From Terriglobia bacterium (GTDB taxonomy: Bacteria; Acidobacteriota; Terriglobia; Terriglobales; Acidobacteriaceae), in contig JAIQEY010000056.1 of the NCBI GenBank assembly GCA_020073565.1, positions 1 through 33,786 on the forward strand: a stretch of 33,786 bases of DNA, written 5' to 3'. The notes beneath the pieces are model-generated. The model was not told where the DNA came from. It saw nothing but the letters and a program-made list of their open reading frames with translations, and did no database searches. Made by a program: the position numbers and the translations under genes. Of this stretch, positions 23,882 through 32,275 are shown piece after piece. Position 1 is the stretch's first letter; each line of letters begins with the position of its first letter.

Positions 23882-24121
23882 ATGCCCGATCTTCCTCCAC
23901 GTCTCTCCAAGTGGAAATGGTGGGAGTGGCCCCTAGTCCCCTACCAGTACGTGAAGGAACTGAGGTCCGAGCGACAGGTGTCGGTTTGGGACTTCATGCG
24001 CTGCCTCGACACTTGGGCTGCCGTCTACAAGACGCACGATCCCAAGCTTCAAAATGAACGGCGAGAGTTCCTGGAGCATTGGAATTCATCAGGCGCAAAA
24101 TCAAGGGCAGCAATCAGCTGA
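23882..24121 (+). CDS. Small Trp-rich hypothetical protein (79 residues)
   Basis: The product starts MPDLPPRLSKWKWWEWPLVP and contains five Trp in its first 45 residues plus a charged helical second half (KLQNERREFLEHW). An AGGGA lies before ATG 23882. A GTG at 23852 would add ten residues. There are no cysteines after the middle, no signal peptide and no known domain. It could be a genuine small gene or a remnant. It has no family resemblance to the short peptides. Its neighbours give no functional clue. Confidence 0.4.
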   Translation: MPDLPPRLSKWKWWEWPLVPYQYVKELRSERQVSVWDFMRCLDTWAAVYKTHDPKLQNERREFLEHWNSSGAKSRAAIS

Positions 24122-24313
24122 TGTATTTACAAAAAGTGTCCCAGATCGTGGAAGTCGGCACCGGCGACGTGCTGTCCGGAAAGATCGAAGCCGGGCCTTT
24201 CGGCGCTTTAAAAAAGCGAAGCGGGAGGGGCGAAAAGCACAGAAGTCCCCGACCTTACCAGACTGGGAGCACCGGTCCGAATCGAATGAGTTAACGTGGC
24301 GTTCTGACTGCTC

Positions 24314-25960
24314 TCAGGAACCAGGTGCGGAGAGGGCAAAGCCTTTGTAGCCTTCGGCCGCAATCTTGTCGCATTTCTGCCTGTAGACCCCGACCCCGCC
24401 GATGTACGGCATAAAGACGTGCGGTTTACCGGGGATGTTCGCCCCCATATACCAGGAGTTGGCCAGGGGAAACAGCGTGAAATTTGCAACCTCGTTGACA
24501 TGCGCGACCCAATCGTTTTCTGCGTTCACGGTCGCTTCGATATTCGCGAATTGGTGTTCGCGGAGGTACGCGAGGCAATCGGCAATCCAGTTGACGTGTT
24601 GTTCGATGGACAAGACCATGTTGCTGAGTACGGAGGGGCTGCCGGGGCCGGTGATGGTAAACAGGTTCGGGAAGCCGGCGACCATAATGCCGAGGTAGGT
24701 GCGCGGCCCTTCGGACCACTTCCGTTTCAGCGCGGCGCCGCCTCTGCCGCGGATATCGATGTTGCACAGGGCGCCTGTCATCGCGTCGAAGCCGGTGGCG
24801 AACACGATGCTATCCAGCGTGTACTCAGCATTTGAGGCTCGCAGTCCTGTAGCGGTGATCTCCTCGATCGGCGTGACCCGGACGTCAACCAGAGTGACGT
24901 TGTCACGGTTGAACGTCGCATAGTAGCCGGTGTCGACGCAAATACGTTTGGTTGCCAAAGGATAATCTCTCGGCGCGAGCGTCTCTGCAACGGCCGAATC
25001 GCGGACGATCGCGCGTATTTTGGAGCGCACGAACTCGGCTGCGGTGTCGTTGGCCTCTTTGTTGAAAATGAGGTCTGCGAAAGCTCCGACCACCGAGAAA
25101 CCGCCCCGCCGCCATCGTTCCTCATACGCGCGTTGCCGCTCTTCAGGCGACACTTCCAGGGCTGATTTGGTGCTCATCTCAAAGTTGATACCGAAGGCCG
25201 ATGTCCGATCCCGGTGCCGGTACTCGGCGTGGTGTTCGTTCCAATCCTCGATCACTTCAGGCGAGAGCGGCCCATTGTGTGCAGGCACACTGAAATTGGG
25301 CGTCCTCTGGAATACGAAGAGATGCGACGCCTGCCCGGCGATGATCGGGACCGACTGGATGGCGGACGAGCCTGTGCCGATGACGCCGACCCTCTGACCG
25401 GTAAAGTCGACGCCTTCCTGGGGCCAATGCCCAGTGTGATACCACTTACCGTGGAATATCTCGAGACCTTTGAAGCCGGGAACCTTGGCGGCAGACAAGC
25501 AACCTGTTGCCATAATGCAGAACTTCGCTGACACCCGGTCGCCACGGTCGGTATGGATGGTCCAGCAGTTTGCGGTTTCATCGAAGATCGCGGCAGTCAC
25601 CCGCGTCTCAAATTGGATGTCCCGCTTGAGGTCGAAACGCTCCGCGACGTGATTGAGATACCGTAGGATCTCTGGTTGGGAGGCGTAGCGCTCGGTCCAC
25701 TGCCATTCCCGCTCAAGTTCCTCCGAGAAAGAGTAGGAATACTCTAGGCTCTCGACATCGCAGCGCGCGCCTGGGTACCGGTTCCAAAACCAGGTGCCAC
25801 CTACGCCGCTGCCTGCCTCGTAGACACGCGCCGAGAAGCCGAGGCCGCGCAGGCGGTGGAGCATATAAAGCCCTGCGAAACCGGCGCCGACAATCACGGC
25901 ATCGAGGGTGCTGGCGGTTTCAACGCCGTCCAGCGCTGGTTTCGAGGGTGCGTCTGACAT
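24314..25960 (-). CDS. Flavin-containing monooxygenase, Baeyer-Villiger type
   Basis: The 548-residue protein has a normal length for class B monooxygenases. The first Rossmann motif GAGFAG (25-30) binds FAD, followed by GVGGTWFWNRYPGARCD (52-68). The Baeyer-Villiger fingerprint F-x-G-x-x-x-H-T-x-x-W-P is exact (FHGKWYHTGHWP, 169-180). The NADPH Rossmann motif is GTGSSA (195-200), and ATGFD lies near 395. Such enzymes insert oxygen next to a ketone to give an ester or lactone, using NADPH and O2; the substrate cannot be read from the sequence. The start has GGAG upstream. An SDR dehydrogenase, the usual partner that makes the ketone from an alcohol, lies across the IS91 element on the other strand. 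Confidence 0.92.
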   Translation of the reverse strand: MSDAPSKPALDGVETASTLDAVIVGAGFAGLYMLHRLRGLGFSARVYEAGSGVGGTWFWNRYPGARCDVESLEYSYSFSEELEREWQWTERYASQPEILRYLNHVAERFDLKRDIQFETRVTAAIFDETANCWTIHTDRGDRVSAKFCIMATGCLSAAKVPGFKGLEIFHGKWYHTGHWPQEGVDFTGQRVGVIGTGSSAIQSVPIIAGQASHLFVFQRTPNFSVPAHNGPLSPEVIEDWNEHHAEYRHRDRTSAFGINFEMSTKSALEVSPEERQRAYEERWRRGGFSVVGAFADLIFNKEANDTAAEFVRSKIRAIVRDSAVAETLAPRDYPLATKRICVDTGYYATFNRDNVTLVDVRVTPIEEITATGLRASNAEYTLDSIVFATGFDAMTGALCNIDIRGRGGAALKRKWSEGPRTYLGIMVAGFPNLFTITGPGSPSVLSNMVLSIEQHVNWIADCLAYLREHQFANIEATVNAENDWVAHVNEVANFTLFPLANSWYMGANIPGKPHVFMPYIGGVGVYRQKCDKIAAEGYKGFALSAPGS

Positions 25961-26089
25961 GATGCGATCTCCTTCACTGATCTGTTCCTGCGAAGCTTAC
26001 CGCAAAATTGAGTTTGGGTATGGTTTTTCTGGTTCGAGGTAATCCGTTTCGTATGGGTTTCCGGCGACTGAAATCGTGAGTGGTTAACG

Positions 26090-26126
26090 GGCAACCCTTC
26101 CATAATCCGCTGAGGGAAGGGTTGCC
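26090..26126. repeat. 12-bp perfect inverted repeat at the IS91-type left end
   Basis: GGCAACCCTTCC (26090-26101) and GGAAGGGTTGCC (26115-26126) flank a 13-base loop. The sequence that follows (GACCAGGACTAAGCCGCTGG) recurs at the left end of the second copy near 29751, where a shorter hairpin (GGCAAA/TTTGCC, 29729-29750) sits at the same place. It is probably the terminal structure of the element. Confidence 0.6.
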
Positions 26127-26230
26127 GACCAGGACTAAGCCGCTGGCGCGGCGGACGCTACGGCGTGGGTGAGCCCAGAGGTTTTCGGCACTGCTGACGT
26201 AGTGTGGGTCACAGAGAAAGGAGACTCTCT

Positions 26231-27127
26231 GTGACCCGCTTACGAAAAATGATGCTGGAGGAACTCCAGCGTCGCAACTACTCTGAGATCACCACCCGCA
26301 AGTACTTGCAGTACGTGACTGCGTTCGCTCGCCATTTTGGCAAGTCGCCGGATCAACTCGGGCCGAATGAGCTGCGGAGCTATCAAGCCTACCTGCTCCG
26401 AGAGCGCAAGGTAACACCCGGCACTGCGGTGAACTGCGTGGCCGCTTTGCGGTTCTTCTTCATTAAGACCCTCAAGCGACATCAGTTTCGCGAGTTCTTG
26501 CCCTATCCCAAGGATCGGCGCCGGCTGCCGACAGTGCTCAGTCCAGAAGAAGTCGCGCGACTGATCAACGCAGCGGGGACGCTGTTTCGACGGACGCTGC
26601 TGATGACGCTCTACGGAACCGGGATGCGACGCTCCGAGTTGGCCCATCTAAAAGTCAGCGACATTGATAGTCAGCGGATGATCATCCGCGTGGTGGCGGG
26701 CAAGGGCGGCAAAGATCGCGACTTGCCTCTCAGTCCGACCCTTCTGGAAACACTACGAGAGTACTGGCACTGGCGTAAGCCGAAGCTCTACATGTTTCCA
26801 ACTCGTATACGTGGCCTGCCAGCGGAGAAGCCGATTTCCGATAAGACCGTCTGGATCGCATGTAGCGAGGCTGCGCGTCGTGCTGGTATCAACAAACGCG
26901 TTACGCCACACACGTTGCGTCACAGCTGGGCAACCCATTTGCTAGAAGCGGGCACCGACTTGCGCACAATCCAGGTTCTGCTCGGGCACGGCGATCTGGA
27001 AACTACCGCGCAGTACCTGCATCTGTCGCGGCGGCACTTGCAGGCCGTCAGCAATCCGCTGGATGGTCTCGCTTTGTCCAGCCGCGAGAACGTCAGTCGT
27101 AGGTTTAGACGAAAGAACAACGAATGA
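26231..27127 (+). CDS. Tyrosine recombinase of the IS91-type element
   Basis: The protein has 298 residues from GTG 26231, with AAAGGAG upstream. The second copy starts at the same place with ATG, which supports this start over the longer frame from 26204. It has an N-terminal SAM-like DNA-binding domain, and the catalytic residues are visible: Arg in LYGTGMRRSELAHL, H-x-x-R in TPHTLRHSW, His in LLGHGDLETT and the nucleophile Tyr in AQYLHLS. Its product is a site-specific recombinase of the XerC/D type. Its stop overlaps the transposase start (ATGA), so it is a component of the element and not a chromosomal Xer. Confidence 0.9.
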   Translation: MTRLRKMMLEELQRRNYSEITTRKYLQYVTAFARHFGKSPDQLGPNELRSYQAYLLRERKVTPGTAVNCVAALRFFFIKTLKRHQFREFLPYPKDRRRLPTVLSPEEVARLINAAGTLFRRTLLMTLYGTGMRRSELAHLKVSDIDSQRMIIRVVAGKGGKDRDLPLSPTLLETLREYWHWRKPKLYMFPTRIRGLPAEKPISDKTVWIACSEAARRAGINKRVTPHTLRHSWATHLLEAGTDLRTIQVLLGHGDLETTAQYLHLSRRHLQAVSNPLDGLALSSRENVSRRFRRKNNE

Positions 27128-28305
27128 CTCGGCCCACCCTCGAGGTGGCCGACATTCTGCGCGCGCAGGGCGATCGCTTTCTGGAGCGGTATCGATCAAG
27201 CTTTGGCTTTCAACAGCTCAAAGCTTTTCGGGCCATTCTACGTTGCCGCACGGCAGCGTTGGGCGGCCACCGCGATGCCTGCCTACGTTGCGGTTATCAG
27301 ACCATCTCTTACAACTCGTGTCGAAATCGGCACTGCCCCAAGTGTCAAGCGCAAGCGCGTGAGCGCTGGCTGACAGCGCGGCAACGCGAACTTCTGGACA
27401 CCAGCTACTTCCACGTTGTGTTTACCGTCCCTCACGAACTCAACGTGCTGGCCTTGGAAAATCCGCGTGTGTTTTACGATCTGTTGTTCACCGCCAGCGC
27501 ACAAACCTTACTGGACATGGCATCCGATCCGAAGCACCTGGGAGCCGAGATCGGTGTCGTCGCCATCCTCCACACCTGGGGACAGAACTTGCTCCTGCAT
27601 CCCCACATTCACTGTGTCATTCCCGCCGGCGGGCTCTCGCTGGATCATCATCGATGGGTCCGCCCACGCTATCCTTTCTTTTTACCCGTCAAAGTCCTGA
27701 GTCGTGTCTTTCGCGGGAAGTTCCTCGCTGGCCTGAAACGCCTCCACCGCCGCAACCGACTTTGCTGCGTCGGCCCCGCTGCTGCTCTCGCCGACCGCCA
27801 GCAGTTCTCAAAACTCCTCCGGCGTCTGCATCGCCACGACTGGGTGGTTTATGCTAAGCCCGCCTTCGGCGGCCCTATGCAGGTGTTGCGCTATCTCGGT
27901 CGCTACACCCATCGCGTGGCCATTTCCAATCACCGCTTGTCGGCCTTCGACCAAGAGCGCGTGACTTTCCGCTGGAAGGATTACGCCCACGGTGGCAAGC
28001 AGGGCAAGATGACTCTGGGCGCGACCGAGTTTTTACGTCGCTTCTTTCTGCACGTGCTGCCCAAAGGCTTCGTCCGCATCCGGCACTTCGGCTTTCTCGC
28101 CAATCGCTTTCGCGCTTCCCATCTGGCGCTCGGCCGGCAACTGCTGGCCTCCGGTGGTTCGACGGAGCCGGAAGTTAAAGCAAACGACGCCCGCTCCGAG
28201 ACCTCTTCTCTCTGGCACTGCCCGCGCTGCGGTGCGTCGATGATCGTGATTCAGAGATTTACTGCTGCGGAACTATCAGCATGCATGTACTTCGATTCTT
28301 CCTAA
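27124..28305 (+). CDS. IS91-family HUH transposase
   Basis: The 393-residue protein has an N-terminal zinc-finger block (CLRCGYQT, then CRNRHCPKCQ, about 53-74). The HUH motif is HPHIHCVIPAGG (His 161 and 163), and a catalytic Tyr segment YLGRYTHRVAISNHRL lies near 256-271. These are the marks of IS91/ISCR rolling-circle transposases. A second zinc-binding pair is at the C-terminus (CPRCG). The frame is complete, so the element may still be active. Confidence 0.93.
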   Translation: MTRPTLEVADILRAQGDRFLERYRSSFGFQQLKAFRAILRCRTAALGGHRDACLRCGYQTISYNSCRNRHCPKCQAQARERWLTARQRELLDTSYFHVVFTVPHELNVLALENPRVFYDLLFTASAQTLLDMASDPKHLGAEIGVVAILHTWGQNLLLHPHIHCVIPAGGLSLDHHRWVRPRYPFFLPVKVLSRVFRGKFLAGLKRLHRRNRLCCVGPAAALADRQQFSKLLRRLHRHDWVVYAKPAFGGPMQVLRYLGRYTHRVAISNHRLSAFDQERVTFRWKDYAHGGKQGKMTLGATEFLRRFFLHVLPKGFVRIRHFGFLANRFRASHLALGRQLLASGGSTEPEVKANDARSETSSLWHCPRCGASMIVIQRFTAAELSACMYFDSS

Positions 28306-28777
28306 CCTGTTCCTCAGCCGCGATGCAAGGATGTGCTCCCGCACGCCGACGCATTCGTGTCCTCGCCGTACTGAAACAGCCTTCTTTGTGGGTCTCCGAT
28401 TCTTTCGCTTCCAGAGGCCGCGACCATCTCAACTCCACTTTGACTGTTCTCGGCCAGTCCTCCATCTCTCGACTCGATCCAAGACTGGCATTCAAATCCC
28501 ATAGCGCACCGCGTCCGCCGCAAACGCCAGCGGCTTCCTCCTAGTCTCCTTATCGAAAACGCCTCGGCTCGACTTTATCTTCCTACTCCGAAGTGTCCTG
28601 TCCGAGGCGTTTCCGATCAAGGCTAGCGACCATGCGTAGTAATCGCGGTGGCTCGAACCAAAATGCCACATAGGCCACATCTATCGATAGCGTGATCGTT
28701 CAATTGGTTCGGCCTGACCGGACAAGTACAATTCCTATCCGGGGGCGTCCTAAAGGGAATAGTAGTGTTTTGCCTCA
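28306..28777. other. IS91-type right end and 5' region of the SDR gene
   Basis: No gene is apparent. Inverted repeat AAACGCCTCGG (28557-28567) / CCGAGGCGTTT (28602-28612) with a 34-base loop probably marks the ori end of the element. The remaining 165 bases would hold the SDR promoter, which I cannot place. Confidence 0.5.
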
Positions 28778-29653
28778 ATGGACAAGCCGGAAGCCGATCT
28801 CTACGCGGACCACCACATGACGAACAACGCCGGATTGAAATTCAGCGACGCTCTTCCAGCAGGTTGGGCTGTAGTCACTGGTGCGGCTTCGGGCTTGGGA
28901 TTCGCGATCTCTAAGGAGCTAGGGCGAGCCTGCAATCTTATGTTGATTGACTCGAACGCGTCCGGCCTGGCCAAGGCCCACCAGGACCTTGGAGGGGGCC
29001 CCCACAGTATCTACGCGATCACGGGCGATGTCAGCGACGCAGAAACTTGGGCTCAGGCGCGAGCGGGTCTCGACGGCGTAGTTCCTCAGTGGCTAGTGCA
29101 ATGTGCGGGCATCGCGGTATCGGGAAGCGTGGCCGAGGCTCCCATTGATCATTGGCGCAAAGCGCTTGACGTAAATCTCCTGGGGATTGTGCTAGGTTGC
29201 CGGACGTTTGCGGGCGACATGGCGCATGCCGGCAAAGGTCACATCATTCATATCGCCTCTCGTGCTGCTATCACTGCTGTTCCAAGATTTGGCCCATATG
29301 TTGTCAGTAAGGCCGCCGTCGTCGCTATGACCGAGACCCTGTTCAACGAGATCGGGGACCGTGTCACAATCACGGTCGCTTGTCCGAGTTACTTTCGAAG
29401 CAACCTGGTTGACCGCATGGTGGCGCAGGCCGAAGTGGAACGTCGTGCCCTGGAGCGCATGATCTCAGGCAGTCCCCGCTCTGCCGAGGACATGGCAGCG
29501 GCAATCCTTAGGGCGGCCCGACGGGGCGATCTCTACTTCTTTCCACCCGGAGAAGATCGACGCCTGTGGCGACTTAAGCGGCTCATGCCACAAAGAACTC
29601 TGCGAATTCTGCGCGCCAAGTTCCGCATGATGCTTCGTCAGTTGGATGAGTAA
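28778..29653 (+). CDS. Short-chain dehydrogenase/reductase (SDR)
   Basis: The 291-residue classical SDR has a Rossmann fold with cofactor motif TGAASGLG (34-41). The structural N-N-A-G motif is replaced by QCAG (108-111). Ser 161 in HIASRA, Tyr 174 and Lys 178 in YVVSK complete the catalytic site, so it should be active as an NAD(P)-dependent alcohol dehydrogenase or ketone reductase. The acidic residue after strand 2 (LMLIDSN) suggests NAD preference. The start ATG 28778 lacks an ideal ribosome-binding site. A second ATG at 28817 is possible. Pairing with the monooxygenase of 24314-25960 is a common catabolic arrangement, here on opposite strands and split by a mobile element. Confidence 0.88.
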   Translation: MDKPEADLYADHHMTNNAGLKFSDALPAGWAVVTGAASGLGFAISKELGRACNLMLIDSNASGLAKAHQDLGGGPHSIYAITGDVSDAETWAQARAGLDGVVPQWLVQCAGIAVSGSVAEAPIDHWRKALDVNLLGIVLGCRTFAGDMAHAGKGHIIHIASRAAITAVPRFGPYVVSKAAVVAMTETLFNEIGDRVTITVACPSYFRSNLVDRMVAQAEVERRALERMISGSPRSAEDMAAAILRAARRGDLYFFPPGEDRRLWRLKRLMPQRTLRILRAKFRMMLRQLDE

Positions 29654-29728
29654 ATCAAGCCCTACGTGGTAGTTGGGAAATGAGCTGGAACAGCTTCGAG
29701 TGATTGGGTTTTCGCAGTGCTGTTCAGG

Positions 29729-30545
29729 GGCAAATAACTTCCTGTTTGCCGACCAGGACGAAGCCGCTGGCGCGGCGGACGCTACTGCGTGGTGAACCAG
29801 GAAAGTTCAGGAACGACTGACATAGTGTGGGTCATAGGGAAAGGAGATTCCTATGACCCGTTTACGGAAAATGATGCTGGAGGAAGTCCAGCGTCGCAAC
29901 TATTCAGCCATCACCACGCGTAATTACCTGCGGGTGGTGACCGAGTTCGCCAAACATTTTGGCAAGTCTCCCGACAAGCTCGGCCCCAACGAACTTCGAA
30001 CTTATCAAGCCTATCTACTGACTGAGTGCAAGCTGACGCCCGGCACCGTGATCAACCGGGTAGCGGCGCTGCGCTTCTTTTTCGTCAAGACGCTCAAGCG
30101 GTATCAGTTTCGCGAGTTCTTACCGTACCCCCGGGACCGGCGTCGGCTGCCGACGGTGCTGAGCCAGGAGGAAGTCTCGCAGCTGATCAATGGCGCCGGG
30201 AACCTGTTTCGACGGACGTTGCTGATGACACTCTACGGAACCGGCATGCGACGCGCCGAACTCGCGCGTCTCAAGGTCGGCGACGTCGATAGCCAACGGA
30301 TGATCATCCGCGTGGTGGAAGGCAAGGGCGGCAAAGATCGTGACCTGCCCCTGAGTCCGGCTCTGTTGGAGACACTGCGAGAGTACTGGCGATGGCGGAA
30401 GCCGAAGCTATACATGTTCCCCACACGCACGCGTGGCCGGACGCTCGATCAGCCGATTTCCGACAAAACCGTCTGGATCGCGTGTAGCGAGGCCGCGCAC
30501 CGGGCCGGCATCCGCAAGAAAATCCATCCCCATACGCTGCGCCAC
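29729..30545 (+). mobile_element. Second IS91-type element, left end and truncated recombinase
   Basis: The left end (TTTGCCGACCAGGACGAAGC) and the sequence GTGTGGGTCATAGGGAAAGG match the first copy at 26122-26230. The copy stops inside its recombinase gene, where the RIT element begins. No transposase gene follows within the window. Confidence 0.75.
29853..30545 (+). pseudogene. Tyrosine recombinase of the second IS91-type copy, truncated by RIT
   Basis: The gene starts ATGACCCGTTTACGG with AAAGGAG upstream and is about 85 percent identical by eye to the first copy until the active-site box HPHTLRH. It then runs into the RIT end and continues as 24 unrelated residues to a stop at 30617. The second catalytic His and the Tyr nucleophile are lost, so the product cannot recombine DNA. 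The catalytic Arg in LYGTGMRRAELARL is still present. Confidence 0.82.
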
Positions 30546-30568
30546 TATCTACCCTTCCTGACTATGTC
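30510..30568 (+). repeat. Left 59-bp inverted repeat of the RIT locus
   Basis: The repeat pairs with 33614-33672 with one mismatch (T against C). Its outer 36 bases encode IRKKIHPHTLRH of the truncated recombinase. Its inner 23 bases (TATCTACCCTTCC, then TGACTATGTC) look like the true RIT terminal repeat. Confidence 0.85.
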
Positions 30569-30669
30569 GAGTGATGTGAAGGGATCTTGGCGATCGTTCA
30601 GCAATTACGGCCCGTAACGCGAATCGAGTCGATCAATCACCCGACATAGTTTTCTCCGTTTCCTCTGCT

Positions 30670-31668
30670 CTACAGACTGTTGAGGAACCCAAGCAGTTGG
30701 TCTCCAGGTTGATAGCGCCCCGGTCTTCCGTTTGGCGGCAAGGTTTTCGCAAGTGCCTGCTCCTTCATTGCGAGGGTTGCTTCGAGATAGATTTGCGTGG
30801 TCTCCACCGACTCATGTCCAAGCCACAATGCAATCACAGAACGATCCACGCCCGCTTGTAGAAGGTCCATCGCCATCGTGTGCCTCAAGCGGTGAACGGT
30901 GACCCGTTTTTCCTTCAACGAGGGACAGACTTTGCATGCCGCCATGCGATGCTTGGTCAACAGGTACTGCACGCCGTGGACGCTCAGACGTTTCCCTTGG
31001 GCGCTGGGAAAGAGCACGTCGCCGTCACCACGTCGCGGTTCGCGAAGCCAGGCTTTCAATACGGCGAGTGTGGATTGGGCAAGAGGTGTGCAGCGTTCTT
31101 TGCGGCCCTTGCCAACCACGCGCAGGTGAGCACCGGCCCCGACGATAAGATCCTCGCGTTTGAGTCCGGTCATTTCCGATAAGCGCAGGCCCGTCTGCAC
31201 CGCCACGAGCAGAAAGGCGTGATCGCGCCGACCAGACCAAGTGAACTGATCCGGAGCGGCCAGCAAGGCATCGACTTCGGGACGAGTGAGGAACTGGACC
31301 AAGGTACGGGTGAAGCGCTTGCTAGGGATGGCGAGCACGCGCTGGATCTGTGCAGAATGGGCTGGTGCCTCGAAAGCCGCGAATTGAAAGAAGGAGTGAA
31401 TCGCCGTGAGGCGCAGATTGCGACTGCGAACGCTTACGCCGTGGTACTTCTCCAGTTCATCCAAAAAAGCCACGATCAAGGGGGCATCGATCTCCGCGAA
31501 GGTCAAGCGTGACGGCGGCTTGCGCAGTCGCTGCTGAACGAACTTCAGGAATTGACGGAAGGAATCGCGATAGGAACTGATGGTGTGTGGACTTGCCTGG
31601 CGCTGCTGCATCAAGCGCTGGGTAAAGAAACGCTGCAGAAGCGCAGCCAGGGTGATTGGGGCGATCAT
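30670..31668 (-). CDS. RIT tyrosine recombinase C, intact
   Basis: The protein has 332 residues from ATG 31668 (MIAPITLAALLQRFF), which overlaps the ritB stop as ATGA and has GGAGG 12 bases upstream. The frame is open further upstream, but only through ritB sequence. It has an N-terminal SAM-like domain. Catalytic residues are Arg in TGLRLSEMTGL, H-x-x-R-H in VHRLRHTMAMDLL, His in WLGHESVETT and Tyr in QIYLEA. It is the only member of the trio with a full catalytic set. Confidence 0.9.
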   Translation of the reverse strand: MIAPITLAALLQRFFTQRLMQQRQASPHTISSYRDSFRQFLKFVQQRLRKPPSRLTFAEIDAPLIVAFLDELEKYHGVSVRSRNLRLTAIHSFFQFAAFEAPAHSAQIQRVLAIPSKRFTRTLVQFLTRPEVDALLAAPDQFTWSGRRDHAFLLVAVQTGLRLSEMTGLKREDLIVGAGAHLRVVGKGRKERCTPLAQSTLAVLKAWLREPRRGDGDVLFPSAQGKRLSVHGVQYLLTKHRMAACKVCPSLKEKRVTVHRLRHTMAMDLLQAGVDRSVIALWLGHESVETTQIYLEATLAMKEQALAKTLPPNGRPGRYQPGDQLLGFLNSL

Positions 31669-32275
31669 CGCCGATCCTCCCATCGATGTTCGAGCCGGCG
31701 CATGGCTTCTCGCATCAGCTCTGGGGAGCTGCTTAAATACCATTGCGTGTCCGCGACGTGGACGTGACCGAGGTAGGCGGACAAGATGGGCAGGAGGCGT
31801 TCTGGATCTAGGTTGGACCGATACCACGTTACCAGTGCGTTAGTTGCGAAGCGGTGCCTCCGAACAGACCATGGTAAGTCCAAGGTCGCAGTTTGCTGGC
31901 TTGACCACGACAGGGCAAGTCGAGAGTAGCGCGTAGTAACTTTCGTATTTCATCGTCCGAGTACAGGTACGGCCGCGCCCGTTTCGCGCGAAATGGCAAC
32001 AAGCCCGGGACAGGAATCTGGGTTCGTGGATCGGTGGCACTACGATGGTGCGCGAATCCGCGAACGAAACTTAGTCGTTTCGCCCACTGCGCGGGTTGGA
32101 CGTCTATCGGTTGTTGAGCCCAAGCGAGCGCCAAGGCCTGGGTGATGTAGGAAGTGCGGTGGCGCTCCATGAAGGTGACGAAATCAAGCAATCCCTTACC
32201 TGCATCCCGCAGCTTGAACCCCAAACTGCGGCGCAGGCTCAGATATTCGTGAACGGCCTGTCGAAGCGTGTTCAT
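31665..32275 (-). pseudogene. RIT tyrosine recombinase B, internal deletion and frameshift
   Basis: The start ATG 32275 overlaps the ritA stop as ATGA. The N-terminal part (MNTLRQAVHEYLSLRRSLGF to KLRPWTYHGLF) is normal. The sequence then jumps, in another frame, to RHRFATNALVTWYRS and the normal C-terminus with LLPILSAYLGHVHVADTQWY. The junction is near 31875. Compared with a usual length of about 310-330 residues, some 120-150 residues carrying the first catalytic Arg are missing. Confidence 0.82.

Larger units (their letters stand above)
26090..28612 (+). mobile_element. IS91-family element with accessory tyrosine recombinase, complete copy
   Basis: The element has two overlapping genes, a tyrosine recombinase and an HUH transposase, a conserved left end with a hairpin (26090-26230), and an 11-bp inverted repeat on the right (28557-28612). 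IS91-family elements move by rolling-circle transposition from an ori end to a ter end and make no target duplication. Exact ends are approximate. The element sits between the monooxygenase and SDR genes. Confidence 0.72.

Noticed and set aside
24079..24294. Frame containing KIEAGPFG, resembling the KAGP leader
   Set aside because: The motif is internal, is preceded by Glu in place of Lys-rich leader residues, and there is no start or ribosome-binding site at the right place. Chance similarity.
31669..31827. Longer N-terminus for the RIT recombinase C
   Set aside because: The extra 53 residues are the shadow of the ritB C-terminus. The ATGA overlap gives the proper start.
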